Below, one piece after another: positions 38,256-46,130 of a stretch of DNA of 64,000 nucleotides; position 1 is the first letter of the stretch, and each line of letters opens with the position of its first letter. The DNA is from Pseudomonas furukawaii (GTDB lineage: Bacteria > Pseudomonadota > Gammaproteobacteria > Pseudomonadales > Pseudomonadaceae), in contig NZ_AP014862.1 of NCBI RefSeq assembly GCF_002355475.1, positions 5,828,001 to 5,892,000 on the forward strand, written 5' to 3'. The notes under the pieces were generated by a model. The model saw nothing but the letters and a program-made list of their open reading frames with translations, did no database searches and was not told where the DNA came from. Made by a program: the position numbers and the translations under genes.

Positions 38256-38278
38256 CCCCTCTCCCTCTGGGAGAGGGG
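38256..38278. repeat. CCCTCTCCC hairpin repeat between arcB and arcC
   Basis: Stem CCCCTCTCCC/GGGAGAGGGG with loop TCT, followed by CCGGGGGTGAGGG, the same element as at 10065-10085. Ten bases after arcB and inside the polycistronic message. Confidence 0.8.
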
Positions 38279-38368
38279 CCGGGGGTGAGGGTCGCGAGCG
38301 GCCTGCTCGATGCACGGGTCGAGAGGACGGTCCCGGCCCTTGCCCTCCGCCATGCTAGGAGAACAACC

Positions 38369-39301
38369 ATGCGAATAGTCGTCGCATTGGGCGGCAACGC
38401 CCTGCTGCGCCGTGGCGAACCCATGACCGCCGACAACCAGCGCGCCAACGTCCGCATCGCCGCCGAGCAGATCGCCAAGGTGGCGCCTGGCAACGAGTTG
38501 GTGATCGCCCACGGCAATGGCCCCCAGGTGGGCCTGCTGGCCCTGCAGGGGGCCGCCTATGAACAGGTTTCCCCCTATCCGCTGGACGTGCTGGGCGCCG
38601 AGACCGAAGGCATGATCGGCTACATGATCGAGCAGGAAATGGGCAACCTGCTGCCCTTCGAAGTGCCCTTCGCCACCCTGCTGACCCAGGTGGAGGTGGA
38701 TGCGCAGGACCCGGCCTTCAAGAACCCCACCAAGCCCATAGGGCCGGTCTACTCGAAAGAGGAGGCCGAGGCCCTGGCCAGGGAGAAGGGCTGGAGCATC
38801 GCCCCCGACGGCGACAAGTTCCGCCGCGTGGTGGCCAGCCCGAGGCCCAAGCGCATCTTCGAGATCCGCCCGGTGAAATGGCTGCTGGAGAAAGGCACCA
38901 TCGTCATCTGCGCGGGCGGCGGCGGCATTCCGACCATGTACGACGCGTCCGGCAAGGTGCTGTCCGGCGTCGAGGCGGTGATCGACAAGGACCTCTGCTC
39001 CTCCCTGCTGGCCCAGGAGCTGGAGGCGGACCTGCTGATCATCGCCACCGACGTGGACGCGGCCTACATCGACTGGGGCAAACCCACCCAGAAGGCCATC
39101 GCCCAGGGGCACCCGGACGAACTGGAGCGCCTCGGCTTCGCCGCCGGCTCCATGGGACCCAAGGTCCAGGCGGCCATCGAGTTCGCCCGCAACACCGGCA
39201 AGGACGCGGTGATCGGCTCACTGGAGAATATCGTCGCCATCACCCAGGGCACCTCCGGTACCCGCGTCAGCACCCGCAAGGCCGGTATCCAGTACCGCTG
39301 A
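38369..39301 (+). CDS. arcC: Carbamate kinase ArcC
   Basis: 310 aa; uses carbamoyl phosphate and ADP to make ATP, the energy-yielding step of the arginine deiminase pathway. [42 protein letters not shown] and [11 protein letters not shown] are family signatures. The start at 38369 with AGGAGA upstream gives the exact usual length; the reading frame extends further 5' but without support. Confidence 0.96.
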   Translation: MRIVVALGGNALLRRGEPMTADNQRANVRIAAEQIAKVAPGNELVIAHGNGPQVGLLALQGAAYEQVSPYPLDVLGAETEGMIGYMIEQEMGNLLPFEVPFATLLTQVEVDAQDPAFKNPTKPIGPVYSKEEAEALAREKGWSIAPDGDKFRRVVASPRPKRIFEIRPVKWLLEKGTIVICAGGGGIPTMYDASGKVLSGVEAVIDKDLCSSLLAQELEADLLIIATDVDAAYIDWGKPTQKAIAQGHPDELERLGFAAGSMGPKVQAAIEFARNTGKDAVIGSLENIVAITQGTSGTRVSTRKAGIQYR

Positions 39302-39313
39302 CCGTCAGCACGC

Positions 39314-39341
39314 CTCGGGGGCGAGTGCATTCGCCCCCGAG
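39314..39341 (+). terminator. Terminator hairpin of arcDABC
   Basis: Eleven-bp stem CTCGGGGGCGA/TCGCCCCCGAG, 12 bases after the arcC stop, followed by AAAGTCCTC rather than T-rich sequence. Confidence 0.7.
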
Positions 39342-39565
39342 AAAGTCCTCTGCGCCCCTCGCCGCTCGCCCGCCGAATGACCAAAGGCGTGACTTGATAG
39401 TCATGCTCTGCGTCAGGTACACATCCCTTTTCATTCGAGCTGCCACCTGGCTCATGCCACCTGGCCCGTCTTCCTTGTCCCTGCGCCTGTCCGCCCCGAC
39501 CTGCGGCACCCGCGGCGAGGGAGGGCCTGACGCCTGAGCGGATCTATTTGAGGAGTTCCCGAAAG

Positions 39566-41473
39566 ATGTCCCGACTTCCAGTGATTGTGGGTTTTGGTGG
39601 CTACAACGCGGCCGGGCGAAGCTCGTTCCACCACGGTTTCCGTCGTCTCGTGATCGAGACCCTCGACGCCCAGTCCCGCCAGGAAACCCTGGCCGGCCTC
39701 GCGGTGCTGATGAAGCGGATCACCGTGGTGGACGGCCAGTACCGCAGCCCGGAGGGCGAGCCCCTGACCCTCGCCGAGATCGAATCCCGCTACGCCCGAG
39801 AAATCCTCGACAGCACCCTGGTGCGCCGCATCGAGAAGCAGCATCTGGACGTGGACGCCGCCTACTGGCAGAAGAACCTCAGCCTCGCCGGCGTCGATGG
39901 CCAGCCGCTGGGCTTCGTCACCTCGCGCAAGCAACTGCCCGAGCCGCTGCCGGCCAGCTGGAGCGTCGAGCCCCTGGACAACGGTGAAGTCCGCGTCACC
40001 CTCGAAGGCGGCGTCGACGTCCGCGTCGACAGCTACCGCGAACTGCCGGTGAAGTCCGCCGGCCAGCTGCCCACCGGCTTCGAGCCGGGCGAGCTGTACA
40101 ACTCCCGCTTCCACCCGCGCGGCCTGCAGATGTCCGTGGTGGCCGCCACCGACGCCATCCGCTCCATCGGCCTGCCCTGGAAAAGCATCGTCGACCACAT
40201 CCAGCCCGATGAGATCGCGGTGTTCTCCGGCAGCATCATGAGCCAGCTGGACGAAAACGGCTTCGGCGGCCTGATGCAGTCCCGCCTCAAGGGCGGCCGG
40301 GTCAGCGCCAAGCAGTTGCCCCTGGGCCTGAACACCATGCCCGCCGACTTCATCAACGCCTACGTGCTGGGCAGCGTCGGCACCACCGGCAGCGTCACCG
40401 GCGCGTGCGCCACCTTCCTCTACAACCTGCAGAAAGGCATCGAGTGCATCACCTCCGGGCGCGCCCGTGTGGTGCTGGTGGGCAATGCCGAAGCCCCCAT
40501 CACCCAGGAGTGCATCGAGGGCTACGGCGCCATGGGCGCCCTGGCCACCGAGGAAGGCCTGCGCCAGGTCGGCGGCCGCGAGGACGTGGACTTCCGCCGC
40601 GCCAGCCGTCCCTTCGGCGAGAACTGCGGCTTCACCCTGGCCGAGTCCAGCCAGTACATCGTGCTGATGGACGACGCCCTGGCCCTGGAGCTGGGCGCCG
40701 ATATCCACGGCGCCGCCACCGACGTCTTCATCAACGCCGACGGCTTCAAGAAATCCATCTCCGCCCCCGGTCCGGGCAACTACCTGACCCTGGCCAAGGC
40801 CGTGGCCGCCGCCAGCCAGCTGGTCGGTATCGAGGGTGTGCGCGAGCGCAGCTTCGTCCACGCCCACGGCTCCAGCACCCCGGCCAACCGCGTCACCGAG
40901 TCCGAACTGCTGGATCGCGTCGCCGGCGCCTTCGGCATCGAGGGCTGGCCCATCGCGGCGGTCAAGGCTTTCGTCGGCCACTCCCTGGCCACCGCCAGTG
41001 GCGACCAGGTGATCGCCGCCCTCGGCACCTTCAAGTACGGCATCCTGCCGGGCATCAAGACCATCGACCGGGTAGCCGACGACGTCTTCCGCGAGCACCT
41101 GTCCCTGTCCACCCGCGACCTGGTGCTGGGTGACCGCCAGATGGATGTCTGCTTCATCAACTCCAAGGGCTTTGGCGGCAACAACGCCACCGGCGTCATC
41201 CTGTCGCCGCGCCAGACCGAGAAGATGCTGAAAAAACGCCACGGCGAGGCCGCCTTCGCCGCCTACCTGGCCAAACGCGAACAGACCCGCGCCAACGCCG
41301 AGGAGTACGACCGCAACGCGCGGCTGGGCCAGTTGGACATCATCTACAACTTCGGCAACGACCTGATCGACGACCAGCAGATCGAACTGGGTACCGACGG
41401 CATCCAGGTGCCCGGCTTCAGCCAGCCGCTGCGCTTCAGGAAGGACGAGCGCTTCGCCGACATGCTCGATTGA
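39566..41473 (+). CDS. fabY: Beta-ketoacyl-ACP synthase FabY
   Basis: 635-aa condensing enzyme. In P. aeruginosa FabY (PA5174 position) initiates fatty-acid synthesis in place of a conventional FabH. Thiolase fold with catalytic Cys in TGACATFLYNLQKG, active-site His in VHAHGSSTPANRV and KAFVGHSLATASGDQ, plus an N-terminal ~150-residue extension absent from FabB/F. GAGGA precedes the ATG at 39566. It stands alone between terminators downstream of arcC, as in P. aeruginosa. Confidence 0.92.
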   Translation: MSRLPVIVGFGGYNAAGRSSFHHGFRRLVIETLDAQSRQETLAGLAVLMKRITVVDGQYRSPEGEPLTLAEIESRYAREILDSTLVRRIEKQHLDVDAAYWQKNLSLAGVDGQPLGFVTSRKQLPEPLPASWSVEPLDNGEVRVTLEGGVDVRVDSYRELPVKSAGQLPTGFEPGELYNSRFHPRGLQMSVVAATDAIRSIGLPWKSIVDHIQPDEIAVFSGSIMSQLDENGFGGLMQSRLKGGRVSAKQLPLGLNTMPADFINAYVLGSVGTTGSVTGACATFLYNLQKGIECITSGRARVVLVGNAEAPITQECIEGYGAMGALATEEGLRQVGGREDVDFRRASRPFGENCGFTLAESSQYIVLMDDALALELGADIHGAATDVFINADGFKKSISAPGPGNYLTLAKAVAAASQLVGIEGVRERSFVHAHGSSTPANRVTESELLDRVAGAFGIEGWPIAAVKAFVGHSLATASGDQVIAALGTFKYGILPGIKTIDRVADDVFREHLSLSTRDLVLGDRQMDVCFINSKGFGGNNATGVILSPRQTEKMLKKRHGEAAFAAYLAKREQTRANAEEYDRNARLGQLDIIYNFGNDLIDDQQIELGTDGIQVPGFSQPLRFRKDERFADMLD

Positions 41474-41493
41474 GCCGGAAACCCGGCTTAACG

Positions 41494-41518
41494 AAAAAGG
41501 GCCCCTCGGGGCCCTTTT
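41494..41518. terminator. Bidirectional terminator fabY/cysQ
   Basis: Stem AAAAGGGCCCC/GGGGCCCTTTT with a TC turn, giving T-runs on both strands between convergent fabY and cysQ. Confidence 0.9.
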
Positions 41519-41532
41519 GCATGGCAGGCGAA

Positions 41533-42354
41533 TCAGTCCAGCGCGCGCGCCAGCTGGATCAGCTCCGCACGCCACTCGGCCGCCACCGGCAGCGCCAGGA
41601 AGGACGGGTTGAGGAAGCCTTCCCGGGCCTCGTAGGCCAGGGGCTCTCCGGCCAGGTCCAGCACCTCGCCGCCGGCCCCCTCCAGCACGCCCTGGGCCGC
41701 CGCCGTGTCCCACTGGGACGTGGGCGCCAGGCGCGGGTAGCAGTCCGCGGCGCCCTCGGCCAGCAGGCAGAACTTCAGCGAGCTGCCGATATTGGCCAGC
41801 TGGAGGTCGCCGAAACGCTCACCCAGTCCGGCCAGCAGCCGCTCCTGGGCCGGGCTCGAATGGCGCTTGCTGGCCACCAGGGTGAAGGCTTCGTCCGGCG
41901 CGATGCGTACGCTGATCGCCTGCGCCTCGCCCCGCGCCTCCGCCCGCCAGGCCCCCAGGCCGGCACCACCGAAGTAGCAGCGACCGGTCACCGGCATGCC
42001 GACCACGCCGAAGACCACGCGGCCGTCCTCCACCAGGGCGACGTTGACGGTGAACTCCTCGCTGCCGGCGATGAACTCCTTGGTACCGTCCAGGGGGTCC
42101 ACCAGCCACCAGCGCTGCCAGCCGGCGCGCTCGCTCAGGGGAATATCGGCGGCTTCCTCGGACAGCACCGGAATGGTCGGGTCCAGCGCCGCGAGGCCAA
42201 CCGCCAGCACCTGGTGGGCGGCCAGGTCGGCTGCGGTCACGGGGGAGGCGTCGGCCTTCTCGGTCACCGCGAGGTCGGAGCGCCAGTAAGGCAGGATCGC
42301 CGCGCCGGCCTGGCGCACCAGGTCGACGACGGCGGGAAGCAGGGGATGGCTCAT
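41533..42354 (-). CDS. cysQ: 3'(2'),5'-bisphosphate nucleotidase CysQ
   Basis: 273-aa Mg-dependent phosphatase of the inositol monophosphatase superfamily. It hydrolyses PAP from sulfate assimilation and CoA turnover. Metal motifs: SEEAAD (first acidic site), DPLDGTKEFIAG, and WDTAAAQGVLEGAGG near the C-terminus. Coupled by ATGA to nudE. Confidence 0.95.
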   Translation of the reverse strand: MSHPLLPAVVDLVRQAGAAILPYWRSDLAVTEKADASPVTAADLAAHQVLAVGLAALDPTIPVLSEEAADIPLSERAGWQRWWLVDPLDGTKEFIAGSEEFTVNVALVEDGRVVFGVVGMPVTGRCYFGGAGLGAWRAEARGEAQAISVRIAPDEAFTLVASKRHSSPAQERLLAGLGERFGDLQLANIGSSLKFCLLAEGAADCYPRLAPTSQWDTAAAQGVLEGAGGEVLDLAGEPLAYEAREGFLNPSFLALPVAAEWRAELIQLARALD

Positions 42355-42917
42355 GGCTGGTACTCCCCACGCTGGGTCAGGATATCGCGGACCAGGTAGA
42401 GCGCCGCCAGGGCGCGGCCCTCGCTGAACTGCTGGTGCTGGGCGAGGCTGGACAGCTCCCGCAGGCTGATGCGGTCGACCCGCAGCGGTTCCGGCTCGTC
42501 GCCCGGCAGGCTCTCTTCGTAGAGGTCCCGGGCCAGCACCACCTGGATCTTCTGGCTCATGTAGCCGGGGGACAGGGACAGCTCGGTGATGTACTCCAGC
42601 CGCCGGGCACCGAACCCCGCCTCTTCCTTGAGTTCGCGGTTGGCGGCGGCGAGCACGTCCTCGCCCGGCTCGATCAGCCCCTTGGGCAGCGACAACTGGT
42701 AATCGTCGGTGCCGGCGCAGTACTCCTCCACCAGCAGCACATGCGCGTCGTCCGCCATGGCCACCACCATCACGGCGCCATAGCCTGCCCCCTTGCCCAC
42801 CAGGCGTTCGTAGGTGCGCTCGACGCCGTTGGCGAAGCGCAGCTGCAGCTCCTCGACACGAAACAGGCGGCTGCTGGCGACGATTTCGCGAGCGAGCACC
42901 GTGGGCTTATGGCGCAT
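42351..42917 (-). CDS. nudE: ADP compounds hydrolase NudE
   Basis: 188-aa Nudix hydrolase acting on ADP-ribose, NADH and similar. The Nudix box is complete: GLIEPGEDVLAAANRELKEE followed by AGF. The gene pair nudE-cysQ is conserved in pseudomonads. Divergent from the nucleotidase gene at 43048, whose 5' end lies 130 bases away. Confidence 0.94.
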   Translation of the reverse strand: MRHKPTVLAREIVASSRLFRVEELQLRFANGVERTYERLVGKGAGYGAVMVVAMADDAHVLLVEEYCAGTDDYQLSLPKGLIEPGEDVLAAANRELKEEAGFGARRLEYITELSLSPGYMSQKIQVVLARDLYEESLPGDEPEPLRVDRISLRELSSLAQHQQFSEGRALAALYLVRDILTQRGEYQP

Positions 42918-43047
42918 GGGGGACTCCTTGGCATGACCGGCGGGTTATCATACCCCGCCTTTGCCCATTGTCCCCGCCGGAGATTGCACGGCGGCGACCC
43001 CGCGTGACGCATGGGCGACAGCCACCTCTTCCGGAACCTATCCCGAC

Positions 43048-43719
43048 ATGCCGCGACTGCCCTGGAGCGAAATCGACACCGTCCTGCTGGACATGGACGG
43101 CACGCTGCTCGACCTGCACTTCGACAACCACTTCTGGATGGAGTACCTGCCGCAACGCTACGCCGAGCACCACGGCGTCAGCCGCGAACTGGCGGACGCC
43201 GAACTGCTGCCGCTGTTCCGCGACAACGCCGGACAGTTGAACTGGTACTGCACGGACTTCTGGAGCCGCGAGTTGAAGCTGTCGATCCGCGACCTCAAGC
43301 GCGAGGTGGCCCACCTCATCGCCCTGCGCCCCGAAGCCGAACGCTTCCTCGGCGCCCTGCGCGAGGCCGGCAAGCGCGTGGCGCTGATCACCAACGCCCA
43401 CCGCGACTCCCTGTCGCTGAAGATGGAACGGGTCCAGCTGGCCTCCTGGTTCGATCGCCTCATCAGTTCCCACGACTACGGTTTCCCCAAGGAGGACCAG
43501 CAGTTCTGGCACGCCCTGCAAGCCGACTTCGGCTTCGACCCGGCCCGCAGCCTGTTCATCGACGACAGCCTGCCGATCCTGCGCAGCGCGGGGCGCTACG
43601 GCGTGGCCCACCTGCTGGCGGTGCGCGAACCGGACAGCCGCAAGGGGCCGAAGGACACCGAGGAGTTCGCCGCGGTGGACAGCTACCGGCCACTGATCGA
43701 GGACCTCCAGACGCCCTAG
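43048..43719 (+). CDS. yrfG: HAD-family GMP/IMP nucleotidase (YrfG)
   Basis: 223 aa. HAD motif I VLLDMDGTLLDLHFDN, motif II LITNAHRD, Lys in GFPKED, motif IV LFIDDSLPIL. The insert NWYCTDFWSRELKLSI matches E. coli YrfG, a GMP/IMP phosphatase. Start at 43048 (MPRLPWSEID) is chosen because the HAD domain begins there; upstream in-frame codons run into the intergenic region. Confidence 0.88.
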   Translation: MPRLPWSEIDTVLLDMDGTLLDLHFDNHFWMEYLPQRYAEHHGVSRELADAELLPLFRDNAGQLNWYCTDFWSRELKLSIRDLKREVAHLIALRPEAERFLGALREAGKRVALITNAHRDSLSLKMERVQLASWFDRLISSHDYGFPKEDQQFWHALQADFGFDPARSLFIDDSLPILRSAGRYGVAHLLAVREPDSRKGPKDTEEFAAVDSYRPLIEDLQTP

Positions 43720-43730
43720 CCCGGGGAGCC

Positions 43731-44168
43731 TTACTCGGGAATGCGCAGCACCTGCCCCGGGTAGATCTTGTCCGGGTGGCTGAGCATCGGCTTGTTGGCC
43801 TCGAAGATCTTCATATAGGCATTGGCATTGCCGTACTCGGCCTTGGCGATGGCGCTCAGGGTGTCGCCCTTTTTCACCGTGACGAAGCGCGCGGCGGGCG
43901 CTGGCGCCGAAACCCTGATGCGATCCTCCACCTCGCCGACGCCTTCGACATTGCCCAGGGCCAGGAGGATCTTCTCCTTCTCCTCCTGGGACGCGACCTC
44001 GCCGCTGACCACCACCTTCTCCCCCTCCACCGCGACCTGGATGGCCGGGTTGCCCAGGCCGACCTTGGCCACGTGTTCCTTGAGCGACTCGGCGGCCTGA
44101 GCTTCCTGGCCCACCAGTGATTCCCAGAGTTTCACACCCGCTTCTTTGACAAAGGCGAAGATGCTCAT
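43731..44168 (-). CDS. kbp: Potassium-binding protein Kbp (BON-LysM)
   Basis: 145 aa with an N-terminal helix, a BON domain (~38-88, IQVAVEGEKVVVSGEV...VEDRIRV) and a LysM domain (~93-142, FVTVKKGDTLSAIAKAEYG...IYPGQVLRIP). This is the layout of E. coli Kbp/YgaU (149 aa), a cytoplasmic K+ sensor induced by osmotic stress. No signal peptide, so peptidoglycan binding is unlikely. Confidence 0.9.
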   Translation of the reverse strand: MSIFAFVKEAGVKLWESLVGQEAQAAESLKEHVAKVGLGNPAIQVAVEGEKVVVSGEVASQEEKEKILLALGNVEGVGEVEDRIRVSAPAPAARFVTVKKGDTLSAIAKAEYGNANAYMKIFEANKPMLSHPDKIYPGQVLRIPE

Positions 44169-44292
44169 GACGGTTCCTCTCGTTCCCTTGAAGGGCGCGG
44201 CGCGCCCGGACCCTGAAGTCTAGACAGCGCTGGCGAATCGGCGCGGTGGCTGGACGACAGGCTAGAATCGCCCGGTATTCCCAGGAGGCGAC

Positions 44293-45189
44293 ATGGACAT
44301 CAAGCAGCTGAAATTCCTCATCGCCCTCGAAGAGACCCGCCATTTCGGCCAGGCGGCGGCCCGCTGCCACGTTACCCAGCCGACCCTGTCCATGCGCCTG
44401 CGCAGCCTGGAGGAGGAGCTCGGCCTGGAACTGGTGATCCGTGGCCAGCGCTTCGAAGGCTTCACCGACGCCGGCGAGCGCGTGCTGGCCTGGGCCCGGA
44501 CGCTGCTGGCCGCCCACGATGGCCTCTACGCCGAGGCGGCGGCCTGCCGTGGCCAACTGGTGGGCACCCTGCGCCTGGGCATGGTGCCCCTGGCCGGTTT
44601 CGACCCCATGCGGCTGGTGGAAGCCTTTTCCGGGCCCCACCCCAACCTGCGCTTCCAACTGCACTCGCTGAGTTCCGAGCAGGTGCTCGAAGGCCTGGCG
44701 CGCAACCAGTTGGACCTGGGCCTGTCCTACCTGGACCGCCTGGACCGCACGCACTTCGAAAGCCTGGAACTGGCCCAGACCCGCATGGGCCTGCTTCACG
44801 ACCGCCGCCACTTCAGCTTCGCGACGCCGGCCCTGGCCTGGGAGACCCTGGTGGACCTGCCCCTGGGCCTGCTCTCGGGTGGCATGCACTTTCGCCAGTC
44901 CATCGACCACGGCTTCCGCAGCCGGGGCCTGTCGCCCCAGCCGAAGCTGGAAACCGACGCCGTCCACCAGTTGCTGCGGGCCGTCAGCGCCGGCCTGTGT
45001 TGCGCCATCATGCCCCTGGACAGCGGCCTGGACGACTTCACCGAGCACCTGGCCCTGACGCCCATCGAGGACGCCCGCACCCTCGCGCCCCTGGGCCTGA
45101 TCCTGCGCCGCAGCGCCCCCCGCTCCGCCCTGGCCGACGCCTGTTTCGCCGAAGCCAAGGCCTTGCTGGGCCTGGACAGCAAGGCCTGA
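44293..45189 (+). CDS. LysR-type regulator next to fdhD
   Basis: 298 aa. N-terminal winged helix (LKFLIALEETRHFGQAAARC...TQPTLSMRLRSLEEELG) and a LysR substrate-binding domain (LRLGMVPLAGFDPMRLVEAF). AGGAGG precedes the ATG, with TAGAAT (44263-44268) as a possible -10. It is co-oriented with fdhD 95 bases downstream and is the likely regulator of the formate/molybdoenzyme genes. Effector unknown. Confidence 0.9.
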   Translation: MDIKQLKFLIALEETRHFGQAAARCHVTQPTLSMRLRSLEEELGLELVIRGQRFEGFTDAGERVLAWARTLLAAHDGLYAEAAACRGQLVGTLRLGMVPLAGFDPMRLVEAFSGPHPNLRFQLHSLSSEQVLEGLARNQLDLGLSYLDRLDRTHFESLELAQTRMGLLHDRRHFSFATPALAWETLVDLPLGLLSGGMHFRQSIDHGFRSRGLSPQPKLETDAVHQLLRAVSAGLCCAIMPLDSGLDDFTEHLALTPIEDARTLAPLGLILRRSAPRSALADACFAEAKALLGLDSKA

Positions 45190-45284
45190 TAAACGCGCTC
45201 GATCACCACATCGGTGCTAGCGATTAGACGCCCCTCGCTGCGGGGCCTAGGATGGCTGAGTCAATCCGCCGCAGCGACACCACC

Positions 45285-46130
45285 ATGTCCAGCACCGACT
45301 CCAAGCACCGCCAAACCGCTGAGCAGGCACCCTCCGACGCCACCACCTACCGCTTCGTCGAACTGGGCGGCGAGGGCCAGGTGGAAACGGCCAGCCTCGC
45401 CGAAGAGTGCGCCCTGGCCATTTCCTACAATGGCATCAGCTACGCCGTGATGATGGTTTCCCCCACATCCCTGGAGGATTTCGTCGCCGGCTTCAGCCTC
45501 AGCAACGCCGTCGTGCAATCCATCGACGAGATCTATGACATCCAGCTGGAAGGCGAAGGCATCGCCCTCCACGCCGAGGTGGACATCGGCAATCGCGCCT
45601 TCTGGTCCTTCAAGGAACAGCGCCGCAACCTCGCCGGCACCACCGGCTGCGGCCTCTGTGGCGTGGAAGCCCTGGAGCAGGCGCTGCCCCGGCTGCCGGC
45701 GCTGGAGCCGGCACCCCTGCCACCGGCCCGGCATTTCGTGAACCTGCGCCAGCGCATCAACGAAGCCCAGGAACTGGCGCGGCGCAGCGGCGCCCTGCAC
45801 GCCGCGCTGTTCGTCGACGACGAGGGCGAACTGCGCCTCTGCCGCGAGGACATCGGCCGCCACAACGCCCTGGACAAGCTGGTCGGCGCCCTGCTGCGCC
45901 AGCGCCTGGACCCGCGTGCGGGTTTCGCCGTGGTCACCAGCCGCTGCAGCCTGGAACTTATCCACAAGGCGGTGCGCGCGGGCCTCTCCACCCTGGTCAG
46001 CCTCTCCGCACCCACCACCCTCACCGTGGAATGGGCGCGCCGTCACCACCTCAACCTCATCCACCTGCCCCACCACAGCGCCCCACGGGTCTACAGCCCG
46101 GCGCCGCCACGCGAAGTCCCGACCCCATGA
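45285..46130 (+). CDS. fdhD: Formate dehydrogenase sulfurtransferase FdhD
   Basis: 281 aa; transfers sulfur from IscS to the Mo cofactor of formate dehydrogenase-type enzymes. Conserved GTTGCGLCGVEALE carries the CxxC pair, and LCREDIGRHNALDKLVGALL is the second signature. The start is uncertain: 45285 gives the family length, while an ATG at 45252 adds 11 residues; neither has a good ribosome binding site. It overlaps the molybdoenzyme gene by ATGA, so FdhD probably matures that enzyme. Confidence 0.93.
   Translation: MSSTDSKHRQTAEQAPSDATTYRFVELGGEGQVETASLAEECALAISYNGISYAVMMVSPTSLEDFVAGFSLSNAVVQSIDEIYDIQLEGEGIALHAEVDIGNRAFWSFKEQRRNLAGTTGCGLCGVEALEQALPRLPALEPAPLPPARHFVNLRQRINEAQELARRSGALHAALFVDDEGELRLCREDIGRHNALDKLVGALLRQRLDPRAGFAVVTSRCSLELIHKAVRAGLSTLVSLSAPTTLTVEWARRHHLNLIHLPHHSAPRVYSPAPPREVPTP

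Noticed and set aside
39452..41713. 753-codon minus-strand frame opposite fabY
   Set aside because: Shadow of fabY and the terminator region; no recognisable domains.
46031..46126. N-terminal extension of the molybdoenzyme with Pro-rich leader
   Set aside because: It lies inside fdhD; the ATG at 46127 overlaps the fdhD stop as coupled genes do and begins the conserved sequence.
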